In this document: piece by piece, positions 1 to 12,700 of the stretch
Numbering within the stretch: position 1 is the first letter of the stretch
Layout of the letters: every line of letters starts with the position of its first letter
NCBI RefSeq assembly: GCF_014898815.1
Contig: NW_026515542.1
Coordinates: forward strand, 62,001 to 126,000
Source: Panonychus citri
Taxonomy: Eukaryota; Arthropoda; Arachnida; Trombidiformes; Tetranychidae
DNA length: 64,000 nt
Direction of reading: 5' to 3'
Translations under genes and position numbers: made by a program
Notes under the pieces: model-generated
The model's database searches: none
Told to the model about the DNA's origin: nothing
Seen by the model: only the letters and a program-made list of their open reading frames with translations

Positions 1-2
1 AT

Positions 3-1212
3 AAAGTTAACTCGATTAGTTTAAGTAATCGAAACACTTTAGTTCTCCTTCAAAATGGTTCTCTATTAGTATTAGGACTTAATGAGACTGGACGAATAGC
101 CAAAGGTTCAAACATGATCGCTGAAAAGATTTCGTTACTACCAAAGATGTCACAAAATTCAATAACGGTGAGTGTTAATGTCGATCAACAATCAGATTTG
201 CTAATTTTTCTCAACAATTTATATATCAACAGAAAATTCAAACTGGGAGTGATTTCCTATTAGCTCAAACCTTTGAAAATCAAGTTTATTTCTGGGGAAT
301 CAGGGAGGTTGAAGAAGAGGCGAAAACGTTGATTAACGTTAATCACGATGAATCAGAGATATTGGAAGTTATCAAAATAGGTAAGAAATTAGTTGAACAT
401 TTGATTATCGTATAGTTATCATGTTGATCTATTTAAAGGTGAAACGAATGAGCCTTTGATGAATATCGTTGAGAAAATTGGACCAGATTATCCGATTCTC
501 TTGGTTCGTGATCCTAAAGTTGTAATTGAACAAAGTAAACATTTATCGATAATTTCATCCTCTCGAAATTCAATCAGACGGGATTATATTCTTAAGCCTC
601 AGCCCATTTTGGCTCTTTATGCTTCTCATGTTTATCTGAGATTCGGTGAAACTGTTTCATTATCATCGATTCATTGTTTTCATGATGACCGAGTTTATAT
701 TATAATTGACACAACGATTCCATCGCCTGCAAATAGTAAAGTAAATGAGGTTAAACGACAAAGATCTCGAGCCATTAATACTTCAGTATTACCCGTTCTT
801 AAAGAGGAAATGTCAATGACTATGATCAATACTCGAGACATTTCATCAATAAATGAGGTGAGAAAATGATTGATTGATGTAATCGATTAGACCAGTTTAA
901 GATTTTAATGTTTTTCTTTACTCATTTTAGATTCCTGATTGGATTAAATTGGAAGCTGAAAGATGGGAAACTGAATTAGATGATCGAAAAGTAGAATTGT
1001 GTCAAACTTATCCTTTATCGAATCGTGGACTTGAGCTTCGTAATTATTTTCAACTTTTTCATGAGCAAATGGAAATTCTTAACAATCAGCTGATGGAAAG
1101 TCAACAAAGAAATAATGTTTATCAGAATCAAATTAGTGAATTAGTTACCCAAGTAGCTCAATTGCGAAGAGAGCAAAGGAAAGTTACTGGTCATTTCTGT
1201 ATAATTATCTAA
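3..1212 (+). CDS. RCC1-repeat and coiled-coil protein, C-terminal part (NEK8/NEK9-like candidate)
   Basis: The 5' end lies outside the window. Four exons are readable with continuous phase: 3-167, 233-380, 439-857 and 931-1212 (stop). The first two encode RCC1-type blade motifs (NGSLLVLGLNETGRIAKG; SDFLLAQTFENQVYFWG), which suggests a beta-propeller. Exon 3 is a linker rich in Ser, Arg and Lys. The last exon begins IPDWIKLE and forms a coiled coil (about LRNYFQLFHEQMEILNNQ to VAQLRREQRKV) close to the C-terminus. An RCC1 propeller followed by a C-terminal coiled coil is the arrangement of NEK9-type kinases, but no kinase domain is visible here, so that identity is only a suggestion. Part of exon 3 and the whole last exon are repeated downstream at 4461-4956. 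Confidence 0.6.
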
Positions 1213-2323
1213 TTGACCAACTCAATCAACTAACTCTCAACATGTAAATAAAATCGTTAAAGACAATCGATCCCAACGAATGTTGAACAATAACTTTTCT
1301 TTGCCTTCATAAATTCATTGGAAAAGAAAGATGAATATTAACAATTAATGACGATCACTTAACACAATCGGAAGAATAAAAAATTAATTAAGAAAAAAGA
1401 TGTTCAATTGTTGAAAGATCTCAATTATTACTTCAACTGTATAAAAGTAGTCAACTAATTGTGAATTCCAATTCTCTCTGTAGATGTCGCTCCGAATTTC
1501 TCTTCGTAACTTACGAATCGTAAGCAACAGTTATTGAATTCAAGAGAATTGATTGTAGAAAATTTTTGTTATTCTCATAATGAGAATCTCATTTGTTCAG
1601 CTGATTTAGAGATTTTCCTCTTAATTTGAATGGTCATGTTTTTGGAGAAAAGAGAATAAATTTTGTTCTTTTCTCTTATCCAATCAACTGTGCCCTGGTT
1701 ACTCATAGACGATGATCAACATTCTCAAGGTTAAACTCTCATTTACTTTTTCTCTCTCACTTTTCTTGTTGATGTAATAATTTTGTTACTTGACGAAAAG
1801 AAAGTGAGTGAGTGAGAGAGAAAGAGAGAGAAAGGGAGGGAGAAAAAAGATGAGAAGATGAAATGATTTTATGAGAGAGAAAGTCAACTTTCTTCTCTCC
1901 CCATTAGCAACATTTTTCTCTGTCTGTGTTTGTGTCTTTTTTCTTGTTCATTTCTTTTTTTTTCCTTCAATCGTTTCATCAATTGTGTGTTTTGCTTTTG
2001 GTTAAATTATCGTGCTAACAATTAACCATCACATGAGAATAAAAGTTTGTTCTTTTACAAAGGTGAGAGATTATTTACTCTTTGTGTCTACCTGTTTTCC
2101 TTTCTCAATCTATCTGATGATTAGTCGATGATCACCGACATCAAGTTAATCTCACTTTACGATATTGTTATCATTTAATCGTTTCTCTATTTGTTTCACG
2201 TCCAGGAAACTATTTAATTCAACAACGTTCTTTTCCACATATTCTCAGAATTTTCTTTTCCATCAGCAACAATTACAATCTAATTCTATCAAAAGATTTT
2301 TTGGAACGAACCCTTTATTAAGA
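1213..2323 (+). other. Intergenic stretch and leader of the first ALDH gene
   Basis: No coding exon is supported. A block at about 1632-2062 is nearly identical to 6106-6550 upstream of the second ALDH gene and contains a GA-rich tract (about 1800-1850), so it is the duplicated promoter/5' UTR. A likely non-coding first exon ends at the donor AAG|GTGAGA (about 2062). A good acceptor lies at 2205. From 2150 to the ATG at 2324 the ALDH frame stays open without an upstream in-frame ATG. Confidence 0.55.
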
Positions 2324-4300
2324 ATGGCTACTCAAGTTGAAGTTAAATTCACTCAGGTAAGTTCATATTACAGTCTAATAAGATTATTTGATTCATCAAC
2401 ATATTTTTTCATTTATTTCTAGATTTTCATCAACAATGAATTTGTTGATTCTGTTAATGGTAAAAAATTTCCAACAATTAATCCATCAACTGGTGAACAA
2501 ATTTGTTTAGTTGCCGAGGGAGATTCAGCAGATATTAACAAGGCTGTTGCAGCTGCAAAAGAAGCGTTTAAACTTGGATCAGAATGGCGAACTATGGATG
2601 CCTCAGCTCGTGGTAAATTACTTAATAAACTTGCAGATCTTATTGAACGTGATGCTGATTACCTTGCGAAACTGGAAACTTTAGACAATGGAAAACCTTA
2701 TAAATTGTCTTTGGGTGATGTTAACGGTGCTGCAGCTCATCTTCGTTACCATGCTGGTTGGGCTGATAAAGTACAAGGTAAAACTGTTCCTATGGATGGT
2801 GATCATTTTTCTTTCACTCGAGTTGAACCTTTCGGTGTTTGTGGTCAAATTATCCCATGGAACTTTCCTCTCGAGATGTTCGGTAAGTTGAATTACCTTC
2901 ACTAGTTTTGAATGTAAATTTGCTTAGAAATTTCCTTGTTTATTTGCATAAAGTTGAAAACATTTATTTATAAACAAATGTAATTAAATCAAGGTAATTC
3001 GACTATTTCTCATATGTGAATTTTTTGATTATATTTGATAGTCTGGAAAATTGCTCCAGCCTTGTGTTGTGGTAACACTGTGGTTCTTAAACCAGCCGAG
3101 CAAACACCCTTGACAGCTCTTTATGCTTGTTCGTTGATTAAAGAGGCAGGATTCCCCGCCGGTGTTGTTAATGTTGTTCCTGGTTATGGTCCAACTGCCG
3201 GTGCTCCTTTGGTTACTCATCCTGATGTTGCTAAAATTGCATTTACTGGTATGATGATCAATTAATCTCTTTGTTTTATCTTAATCATTTTCTAGTTGTT
3301 GATATTTTTAGTCGTGTACGTTTTTATTTTATTTTTGTTTTTTTTTTCATTGGAAACTTTTAGGTTCAACTGAAGTTGGTAAGATTATCTTACAATCAGC
3401 TGGAAAAGATTCAATTAAAAAGGTATCACTTGAACTTGGTGGTAAAAGTCCATTGGTAGTTATGAATGATGCTGACATCGATCTTGCTGTTAATATCGCT
3501 CATGAAGCTTGTATGTTTAATCAAGGTCAATGTTGTTGTGCTGCAACTCGAACTTTCGTCCAAGAAAGTATTTACGACGAGTTTGTACAAAAGAGTCGTG
3601 AACTTGCTTTAAAACGAACTGTTGGTGATCCATTTAATGATTCAACTGCACAAGGTCCACAAATTGATGACGATCAATTCAAGAAGATTTTAAGTCTAAT
3701 TGAAGATGGAGAAAAGGAAGGAGCTAAACTCGAGTGCGGAGGTAAAGCCGTTGGAAACAAAGGTAAGAATTATTAATTATTGTTATTTTATTAATATAAA
3801 CTCAAAAATTTATTGTAACTGTAAATTGTTATTTGTCCTTTTAGGTTACTTTATCCAACCAACTGTTTTCTCTAATGTCAAGGATAACATGAAGATCGCT
3901 GTTGAAGAAATTTTCGGTCCTGTTCAACAGATTCTTAAATTTAAGACTTTAGATGAGGTTATCGAACGATCAAATGATACAACTTATGGATTAGCCGCTG
4001 GTATCATAACCAAAGACATGGACACCGCCTTAATGTACACTCAAGGAGTTCGAGCGGGAACAGTTTGGGTTAACACTTTCCTCAGTTTAGGACCACAAAT
4101 GCCATTTGGTGGTTACAAAATGTCTGGTGTTGGCAGAGAAGGAGGAGAAGACGGAATCAAAGAATACTATCAAGTCAAATCTGTAAGATAATCAGAAAAG
4201 AACAATCAAACTCATATTTCCTCATGAACAATCTAATGTCAATTAATTTTTCTAAACTTTCTCTCAGGTTGTTGTCAAGATCCCAAAGAAAAATGCCTAA
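2324..4300 (+). CDS. Aldehyde dehydrogenase, ALDH1/2 class, copy A
   Basis: Six exons: 2324-2356, 2423-2882, 3042-3248, 3364-3762, 3845-4182, 4268-4300; 489 aa, normal for NAD(P)-dependent ALDH1/ALDH2 enzymes that oxidise aldehydes to acids. Visible motifs are the catalytic Asn in IIPWNFPL, the cofactor loop FTGSTEVG, the general-base Glu in LELGGKSP, the nucleophilic Cys in FNQGQCCCA and the C-terminal PFGGYKMSG. Start chosen at MATQVEVKFTQ because copy B starts the same way (MAQVEVKITQ). Against copy B and human ALDH2 (recalled) it has unusual residues around the substrate tunnel: Glu in PLEMF where ALDH2 has Leu173, and Leu where ALDH2 has Phe459 (NTFLSLG). The frame upstream of the ATG could encode a basic, acid-free extension resembling a mitochondrial presequence, but it lacks its own ATG. 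Likely functional, possibly with altered substrate range. Confidence 0.93.
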
Positions 4301-4460
4301 AAAAGCATATCGGGTTGATGCTTTAAAAGATTTCCATTAATTTTAACATTACCAAGGATATTAACTTGTTACTAGAGCTTCAAAGATTAAATCTTTAACA
4401 TTTTAATGATGTACTTTGCAAATAATATTAAAAATAATTAACTAATCAAATTAATATAAA

Positions 4461-4956
4461 ATTCCATCGCCTGCAAATAGTAAAGTAAATGAGGTTAAAC
4501 GACAACGATCTCGAGCAATTAATACTTCAGTATTACCCGTTCTTAAAGAGGAAATGTCAATGACTATGGTCAATACTCGAGACATTTCATCAATAAATGA
4601 GGTGAGAAAATGATTGATTGATGTAATTGATTAGACCAGTTTAAGATTTTAATGTTTTTCTTTACTCATTTTAGATTCCTGATTGGATTAAATTGGAAGC
4701 TGAAAGATGGGAAACTGAATTAGATGATCGAAAAGTGGAATTGTGTCAAACTTATCCTTTATCGAATCGTGGACTTGAGCTTCGTAATTATTTTCAACTT
4801 TTTCATGAGCAAATGGAAATTCTTAACAATCAGCTGATGGAAAGTCAACAAAGAAATAATGTTTATCAGAATCAAATTAGTGAATTAGTTACCCAAGTAG
4901 CTCAATTGCGAAGAGAGCAAAGGAAAGTTACTGGTCATTTCTGTATAATTATCTAA
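4461..4956 (+). pseudogene. Duplicated tail of the RCC1/coiled-coil gene
   Basis: This is a nearly exact copy of 717-1212, offset by 3744 bp with no indels over this span. It holds the last part of exon 3 (4461-4601), its intron and the complete last exon (4675-4956, coding for the coiled coil and stop). The propeller and everything upstream are missing and the copy begins abruptly within a former exon, so it has no start. It was swept up when the neighbouring ALDH gene duplicated. It may be transcribed, but nothing suggests an independent protein. Confidence 0.85.
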
Positions 4957-6287
4957 TTGACCAATTTAATCAACTAACTCTCAACATGTAAATAAAATAA
5001 TATATCGAAATTTTCTTTCCAAATCCAATCAAATCTTCCTAATTTCAAATTTTCATCTAAATCAATTTAATAGTTAATTTCTCTCCAATTGATCTCAGTT
5101 CAACAGTGGGTAAGTTGTATATCTCTAATGCACAAAGTAATTAAAGATTTTGAAGCGAGATTAATTTAAGCACTTGACTCGCACTTGTCAGATAATTAGA
5201 ATTAACAAATTTCTATCTGTCTAATTGATTAGTTTCCGTTTTGATTGTAGAGAAGAAAATTGTTAATCTTTGATATTTATCGAATCTCATTTGCAATTCT
5301 CGTCTCTTGTTTACTTTTTGTTCCTTGACAGGTAAGAGATGAGAAAATGATACTTGAGACAAATCCTTGAGAGGTTGGTGTTAATTTCAGTGCTAGTTAT
5401 TAATCAACGATCAAATTTCCATGATTGAATAATCATTTAAATGATGAGAAAATTTGTTATTCAATCATCAACTACATGTAATTCCAATTGAAATGTAATC
5501 TTTTCTAAACTGTGTAAATTACAATATTTTACTTTAAGTTTCCATTTAGATTCTTGAATTTAACTAAATTCAATCTTCTTAGTTACTCAACACAATAATT
5601 ATTCACTGATTGTTCATCGAACCAAATAAATCTTGAAATGTGAATATTTGTCAAATCGTCATAACATTGGTAAACACTTCAAAGTGCAATCAGATATCCA
5701 TTTATCACCAACAATTGTAACTATTTAACTCAATTGAATATGAAATTTTCTCAGCAACAATGTACCCATTTCAATTGAGTGCAACGAGTTAAGATGATCT
5801 CATTAAATGAAGATTAAGATAATACCAAAGGTAAAGATGATTTACCATTAAATTTGATGAGTTAATATTTTCCTCTTGAACCAAAACAACCGGTACATTA
5901 TTAGGTAACTGGAACACTTCAATATTCAAATCGTTGTCAACCTTTGTCATGTTTGTCCATATTAATGATTATCGATTATCCAACGACAATCAAAATCCAA
6001 CACAATGATTAAAATTCTCACAATTAGTGTTCCTTCAAAAAGTCTCACAAATTTAAAAGGTAAAAGAACAGATAATTTTTAGTTTCTTTCCTCTTTTCTT
6101 AAAATGGTCGCCATGTTTTTCAGAGAAAAGAGAATAAATTTTGTTCTTTTCTCTTATCCAATCAACTGTGCCCTGGTTACTCATAGACGTTGATCAACAT
6201 TCTCAAGGTTAAACTCTCATTTACTTTTTCTCTCTCACTTTTCTTGTTGATGTAATAATTTTGTTACTTGACGAAAAGAAAGTGAGT

Positions 6288-6320
<33 letters not shown>

Positions 6321-6993
6321 GGAGGGAGAGAAAAGATGAGAAGATGAGATGATTTTATGAGAGAGAAAGTCAACTTTCTTCTCTCCCCATTAGCAACATT
6401 TTTCTCTGTCTGTGTTTGTGTCTTTTTTCTTGTTCATTTCTTTTTTTTTCCTTCAATCGTTTCATCAATTGTGTGTTTTGCTTTTGGTTAAATTATCGTG
6501 CTAACAATTAACCATCACATGAGAATAAAAGTTTGTTCTTTTAAAAAGGTGAGAGATTATTTACTCTTTTTGTCTACCTGTTTTCCTTTTCCAGTCTATG
6601 AGATAGTTGATAGTCGATGATCAACAACAAAAAGTTAATCTCACTTTTATTATTTAATAGTTTTCTGTTTCTTTAATTGTTTCTTGTTTTCTACTGGATA
6701 CCCTGTAGTTATCACTCACTTATCTTCTTTTTTCTCTCTCTATTTCAATTATCTCGTTCAGTCCTTCATCATCATTCAGAGAATCTAATCAACCAATTAT
6801 ATTGTTAATCTCAATTGTACTTTGATTATCTTTTTTTTGTAACTAATTTCCTTGCTGAAATTTATCTTAAATTCACACCCTCTTTCACTATTAATTGTTA
6901 TTCTATTTTTTTCTTCCAGTTGTTAACATCGTAAATTGCTGCTTAATTCATTCATCTTTTGGAAATTAATCTCGAACAACCAATTAAATAATT
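4957..6993 (+). promoter_or_regulatory. Spacer and leader of the second ALDH gene
   Basis: 4995-6105 is AT-rich with no supported gene and no counterpart in the first unit. 6106-6550 matches the leader of copy A, including the GA-rich tract (here expanded, about 6286-6320) and the first-exon donor AAG|GTGAGA (about 6550). After that the two leaders are unrelated. A likely acceptor (TTCCAG at about 6920) precedes the exon carrying the ATG at 6994. Confidence 0.5.
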
Positions 6994-8938
6994 ATGGCTC
7001 AAGTTGAAGTTAAAATTACTCAGGTTGGTTAATATTTCAATCTAACGTGTATTTGTTTAATTAATACTTTTGTATTTGATTTAAATTTCGATTGAATTTT
7101 AATCTTTTCACATTTATTTCTTATTTTTTCTAGATTTTCATCAACAATGAATTTGTTGATTCTGTTAATGGTAAAAAATTTCCAACAATTAATCCATCAA
7201 CTGGTGAACAAATTTGTTTAGTTGCCGAGGGAGATTCAGCAGATATTAACAAGGCTGTTGCAGCTGCAAAAGAAGCGTTTAAACTTGGATCAGAATGGCG
7301 AACTATGGATGCCTCAGCTCGTGGTAAATTACTTAATAAACTTGCAGATCTTATTGAACGTGATGCTGATTACCTTGCGAAACTGGAAACATTAGACAAT
7401 GGAAAACCTTATAAATTAGCTATTGGGGATGTTTATGCTTCTGCTGGTCATCTTCGTTACTATGCTGGTTGGTCTGATAAAGTACAAGGTAAAACTGTTC
7501 CTATGGATGGTGATCATTTTTCTTTCACTCGAGTTGAACCTTTCGGTGTTTGTGGTCAAATTATCCCATGGAACTTTCCTCTCATGATGTTCAGTAAGTT
7601 TAACTACCATTGGACTTTTATTGCCAATTTCAATATAAAATATTCGAATATTATTATTCTTGATTAATTCAATTATGTCTCATATGTGAATTTTTTGATT
7701 GTATTTGATAGTCTGGAAAATTGCTCCAGCCTTGTGTTGTGGTAACACTGTGGTTCTTAAACCAGCCGAGCAAACACCCTTGACAGCTCTTTATGCTTGT
7801 TCGTTGATTAAAGAGGCAGGATTCCCCGCCGGTGTTGTTAATGTTGTTCCTGGTTATGGTCCAACTGCCGGTGCTCCTTTGGTTACTCATCCTGATGTTG
7901 CTAAAATTGCATTTACTGGTATGATGATCAATTAATCTCTTTGTTTATATTTTTAGTCGTATGAGTTTTTATATTATTTTTGTTTTTTTTTCATTGAAAA
8001 CTTTAAGGTTCAACTGAAGTTGGTAAGATTATCTTACAATCAGCTGGAAAAGATTCAATTAAAAAGGTATCACTTGAACTTGGTGGTAAAAGTCCATTGG
8101 TAGTTATGAATGATGCTGACATCGATCTTGCTGTTAATATCGCTCATGAAGCTTGTATGTTTAATCAAGGTCAATGTTGTTGTGCTGCAACTCGAACGTT
8201 CGTCCAAGAAAGTATTTACGACGAGTTTGTACAAAAGAGTCGTGAACTTGCTTTAAAACGAACTGTTGGTGATCCATTTAATGATTCAACTGCACAAGGT
8301 CCACAAATTGATGACGATCAATTCAAGAAGATTTTAAGTCTAATTGAAGATGGAGAAAAAGAAGGAGCTAAACTCGAGTGCGGAGGTAAAGCCGTTGGAA
8401 ACAAAGGTAAGAATTATTAATTATTGTTATTTTATTAATATAAACTCAAAAATTTATTGTAACTGTAAATTGTTATTTGTCCTTTTAGGTTACTTTATCC
8501 AACCAACTGTTTTCTCTAATGTCAAGGATAACATGAAGATCGCTGTTGAAGAAATTTTCGGTCCTGTTCAACAGATTCTTAAATTTAAGACTTTAGATGA
8601 GGTTATCGAACGATCAAATGATACAACTTATGGATTAGCCGCTGGTATCATAACCAAAGACATGGACACCGCCTTAATGTACACTCAAGGAGTTCGAGCG
8701 GGAACAGTTTGGGTTAACACTTTCCTTGCTTTTGGACCACAAATGCCATTTGGTGGTTACAAAATGTCTGGTATTGGACGAGAAGGAGGAGAAGACGGAA
8801 TCAAAGAATACTGTCAAGTCAAATCCGTAAGATAATTAATCTCAAAAAAACTACATTTCCTCGTGAAAAAACTAATTTTAATTAACTTTTTTATTTCTTT
8901 CCCAGGTTGTTGTCAAGATCCCAAAGAAAAATGCCTAA
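6994..8938 (+). CDS. Aldehyde dehydrogenase, ALDH1/2 class, copy B
   Basis: Six exons: 6994-7023, 7134-7593, 7712-7918, 8008-8406, 8489-8826, 8906-8938; 488 aa. Same catalytic set as copy A (PWNF Asn, GSTEVG, ELGGKSP Glu, FNQGQCCCA Cys). It starts MAQVEVKITQ with no organelle signal, so it is probably cytosolic. At the sites where copy A is unusual, copy B keeps the family residues: RYYAGW, PLMMF and NTFLAFG (equivalent to Phe459 of ALDH2). Copy B therefore looks like the ancestral-type enzyme. Exons 4 and 5 are almost identical to copy A, with differences concentrated in three small windows. The first intron uses a GTTGGT donor. Confidence 0.94.
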
Positions 8939-9746
8939 AAAAGCATATCGGATGGACGCTTTAAAAAAATTCCATTAATTTTAACATTACCAAGGATATT
9001 AACCACTTACCTTTATCTTAATTGCTTCAAATTATTACTAAGATAAAATCTTTTTCATTTAAATGATGATTATACAATACTAACCCTACAAAACAAAATC
9101 TTAATCAATAAATATAATCTAATTACAGAAAAAAACTTTTCATTAGCTTTTTTCTGTTCTCTTCTAAACAAATTAAAATCATCAGAAAGAAAGGAAAAGA
9201 AAAGCTGAATCAATAAATAGAAAAAGGAAGTTTCTAGTCTTGAAAATAATTAAATTCTCTTGCGGATGTGACAGTTTAATTTTCTGTCAATTTATTCTAA
9301 ATTTGTGACAATTAACATTCGTATGAATGAAACATTGTCTTGAGGAAAAAGAAGATGGAAAAAAAAGCCATCAAGAGAATCGATTGTTAAACTAATTCTC
9401 TCCGTTAATTGATGGATAAAGGAAGTAAATTAAAATAATTGGATAATATTGGTTGATTAAAAACAGAGCAATCAAATAAAAAGCTAACAACAATTAAGAA
9501 ATTGTGTTAATTTATCATCGATCTAAACTTCGATACATCGATTGTATCAAGATCCAATATTTGGTAATATCTTTTGAGATCATAACAAAGAAACTGAATG
9601 TTGATGTTACACCTTAAAAATGTTATGTCTTAGTAATTTAATTTTTAATTGTTTTGTTTAGGAAACAAGTTAATTTATTTAAGTGTTTGATTGTTTTTAA
9701 CCACCAGAAGAGTAAGAGTTTCCTTTTACTTGGTGTTTTCCATGAG
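8939..9746. other. Intergenic stretch
   Basis: The first about 60 bases match the 3' flank of copy A. The rest is AT-rich without supported coding sequence. A pyrimidine-rich acceptor-like site (TTGTTTAG, about 9653-9660) precedes the MAST kinase start, so an upstream non-coding or coding exon is possible. Confidence 0.5.
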
Positions 9747-12700
9747 ATGGAGAAGCAAAAATTGGAGAAATTTATTAATGACAATAGAGGTTGGATTCCA
9801 GAATTGGTTAACAATAGTAACACAGAAACAGAACAAGATGATTCTGATAAAGACAATGAAACTCGTAAGTCTGAGAAAGAAATTATTGCTGAAACAACAG
9901 TTAAATTACCATGTGAAGAAGATTATGATACAATTAAATTAATTAGCAATGGAGCCTATGGGTAAGTTTAAAATTTCACTTTTTTCTGTTCACTTTTGCT
10001 CTCCTTTTTTTTTAATTTTCTTCTTTCTCTTTAACCACATTTTTTTTGACAATTTCTTTTTTCTTTTTCTCCATTTTTTTTCTTCTAATTTTTCTTTTTC
10101 TTTCTTCTTCTTCTCTTTGGCTGTTTTAAATTGAAAAATCATCAGCGGTGTCTATTTGGTTCGTCATAAGGAAAGTCGTCAAAAATTTGCTATGAAAAAG
10201 ATTGATAAACGAAGTTTAATCCTGCGTAATCAAGTTGAACAAGCATTTGCAGAAAGAGATATCATGAGTTTCACAGACAATCCTTTTGTTGTTAGTTTAT
10301 ATTGTAGCTTTGAAACCAAGGTAAATATCAAATATTTATATATATAAATGTGTCATAATGTAACTTTTGTTTTATCGTCATTGTTGATTATTAGAGAGAA
10401 ATGAAAGAATGAAGGAAAAATATATATATTTTTTTTCTAAATGGCAATAGGAAAATTTACTAATATGTATTTTTTTATTCTCTTTTTCGATTATTTTCTC
10501 ATCTCTCTCCCCACTTTATTTTTCTTTTTTTCCCTCTTATATTTTAATCTACTCAGCGATATCTTTGCCTTGTCATGGAATATGTTGAAGGAGGTGATTT
10601 GGCTACTCTTCTTAAGAACATGGGACCGCTGCCAGTTGATTTAGCTCGTTTCTACTTTGCTGAGACAGTTCTTGCTGTCGAGTATCTCCATAACTTAGGA
10701 ATTGTTCACCGTGATTTGAAGCCAGAAAATCTTCTCATCACAGCCCTGGGTCACATTAAGTTAACTGACTTTGGATTATCTAAGATCGGTTTAATGAACC
10801 TGGCAACCAATATTTGTGAAGAGCATTTAAGTAAAAAAGATACCAAAGAATTTCTCGATAAACAAGTCTGTGGAACCCCTGAATATATTGCTCCTGAGGT
10901 TATTTCTCACCAAGGTTATGGTAAACCTGTTGATTGGTGGTCTATGGGTGTTATCTTATACGAATTACTAATTGGCTGTGTTCCCTTTTTCGGGGAAACT
11001 CCTGAAGAGCTTTTTGCTCATGTGATAAACGATGAGATTACCTGGCCGGATGATGAAGATTGGCCACTACCTGAGGATGCAAAAGATGTAATTAGTAAAC
11101 TTTTAAAACAAGATCCTCTTGAAAGATTAGGAACTGTTGGTGCTTCGGAAGTGAAAGAACACCCTTTCTTTGATGGTCTCAATTGGGATGATCTACTTCG
11201 GCAAAAAGCTGAATTTGTGCCTCAATTGGATAATGATGAAGATACCAGTTATTTTGATACTCGATTGGATAGATATAATCATGAGATTGACGATTCAGAA
11301 GAGCAAGATGATACAGATGAAAGCTCAAGTTCAATGTTCAGCAGTTTTTCCTCGTGTTCACCCAAATATCATCGAGTCTACTCTCGTATTGAACAAGAAT
11401 TGGCTCAAGAAAAGCTGATGAAATCATCTTCAACTTCCTCCATTCTCGATGAATCTGTTCAAACTTCTTCTTCCTGTTTAAATGATTCTCTTCCACCACT
11501 ATTAAATGGGTCCATAATGGTGTCAAGTGAAACCTCTACACCGGTGATATCAGATAAACGTGAATCTAATCAAATTAAATCAACAGAAAGTTTAACTCCT
11601 TCCGAGGAAAATGAATTAACTGTTGATATGGAGAAACCTCAACCTCTCCAACAAAGTACTCCTGAATTATCTCAAACCGAATCAGAAGATTTCTCTCCCA
11701 AAGTCACCCGTCGTAGAAAACCATTTATGAGCATTAAATTATCGTGTATCCCACGATTTTCCATTAGTGGAGATAATGATGACAGAAAAAGTGATCCCAA
11801 ACTCAACGAGTCAAATAGAGATGAGATGAGATCATCTTCTCAAGAAACAAGTGAAGGTAAAGATACTTGTACCACCGATAGCGGTGCAAGTAGTGGTGCC
11901 AATGGAAGTTCTGGTTGTTCCAGTTCTAACAGTAGTAGTAGTCAGAAAACGTCGAAATCTCAAATTCCTAGATCATCAAATTTCCCTGTACAGTTAAATG
12001 CATTAATTAAAAATCATACCAAAGGCAGAGCTGTGATTAAATCAGCCTCGGCAACCGGCTTATCTCTCATGATACCAACGGAAGATGCTAAAAATAAATC
12101 ATGTTCAATTACCTCTTCCGGTGGTTCAAGTACCAGTTCCCGTGATACCTCACCTAATCGTGAGATAACTGGTCCCATGGGTCAACAATTAAAACCACCA
12201 ATTATAATTCGTAAAGGTCCAAGAGGATTTGGTTTCACTTTAAGAGCAATTAGAGTTTATTATGGTGATTCTGATTTGTATACAGTTCATCATTTAGTTC
12301 TTGCCGTTGAAAATAATAGTCCCGCTTTTGAGGCTGGACTTAGGCCGAACGCTTTGATTACTCATATTAATGGTGAACCAATTCAAGGGCTTCTTCATCA
12401 TCAAGTTTTACAACTTGTCCTCTCAGGTGGTGATAAGATAAACATCCGAACCACCCCATTGGAAAATACATCAATTAAAACCGGTGGTCGTCGTCGTCAC
12501 CCTTCATCAGGTCGTATGACTCGTCGTCCTAACCTGATAAGCCATAAAAAAGGTGCTCCCATTAAGCGTACTGATTCCGATAAGCGTCGGCGTTCATCAC
12601 TTCTTCGTAAATTAAGCTCTAAACGAGCCAGCGCTGAGATTCAACAGTTAATGGCTGCCAGTGGGGGAGCAGGTTCTTCTTCTGGTGTCACTGGCGGTAT

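Larger units (their letters stand above)
717..9002 (+). repeat. Tandem segmental duplication carrying the ALDH gene
   Basis: The unit 717 to about 4362 is repeated as 4461 to about 9002: RCC1-gene tail, spacer, promoter/leader, ALDH gene and its 3' flank. Identity is very high over 717-1250 versus 4461-4994 and over the ALDH exons. It drops in the spacers (1251-1630 versus 4995-6105, where the second is about 730 bp longer) and in several introns. The intron after GKAVGNKG is identical in both copies while others have diverged, which suggests gene conversion over the 3' half. Confidence 0.85.

Noticed and set aside
2033..2062. Upstream ATG in the ALDH copy A leader exon as translation start
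   Set aside because: Joined to the acceptor at 2205 it gives a stop after three codons; the phase does not fit the ALDH frame.
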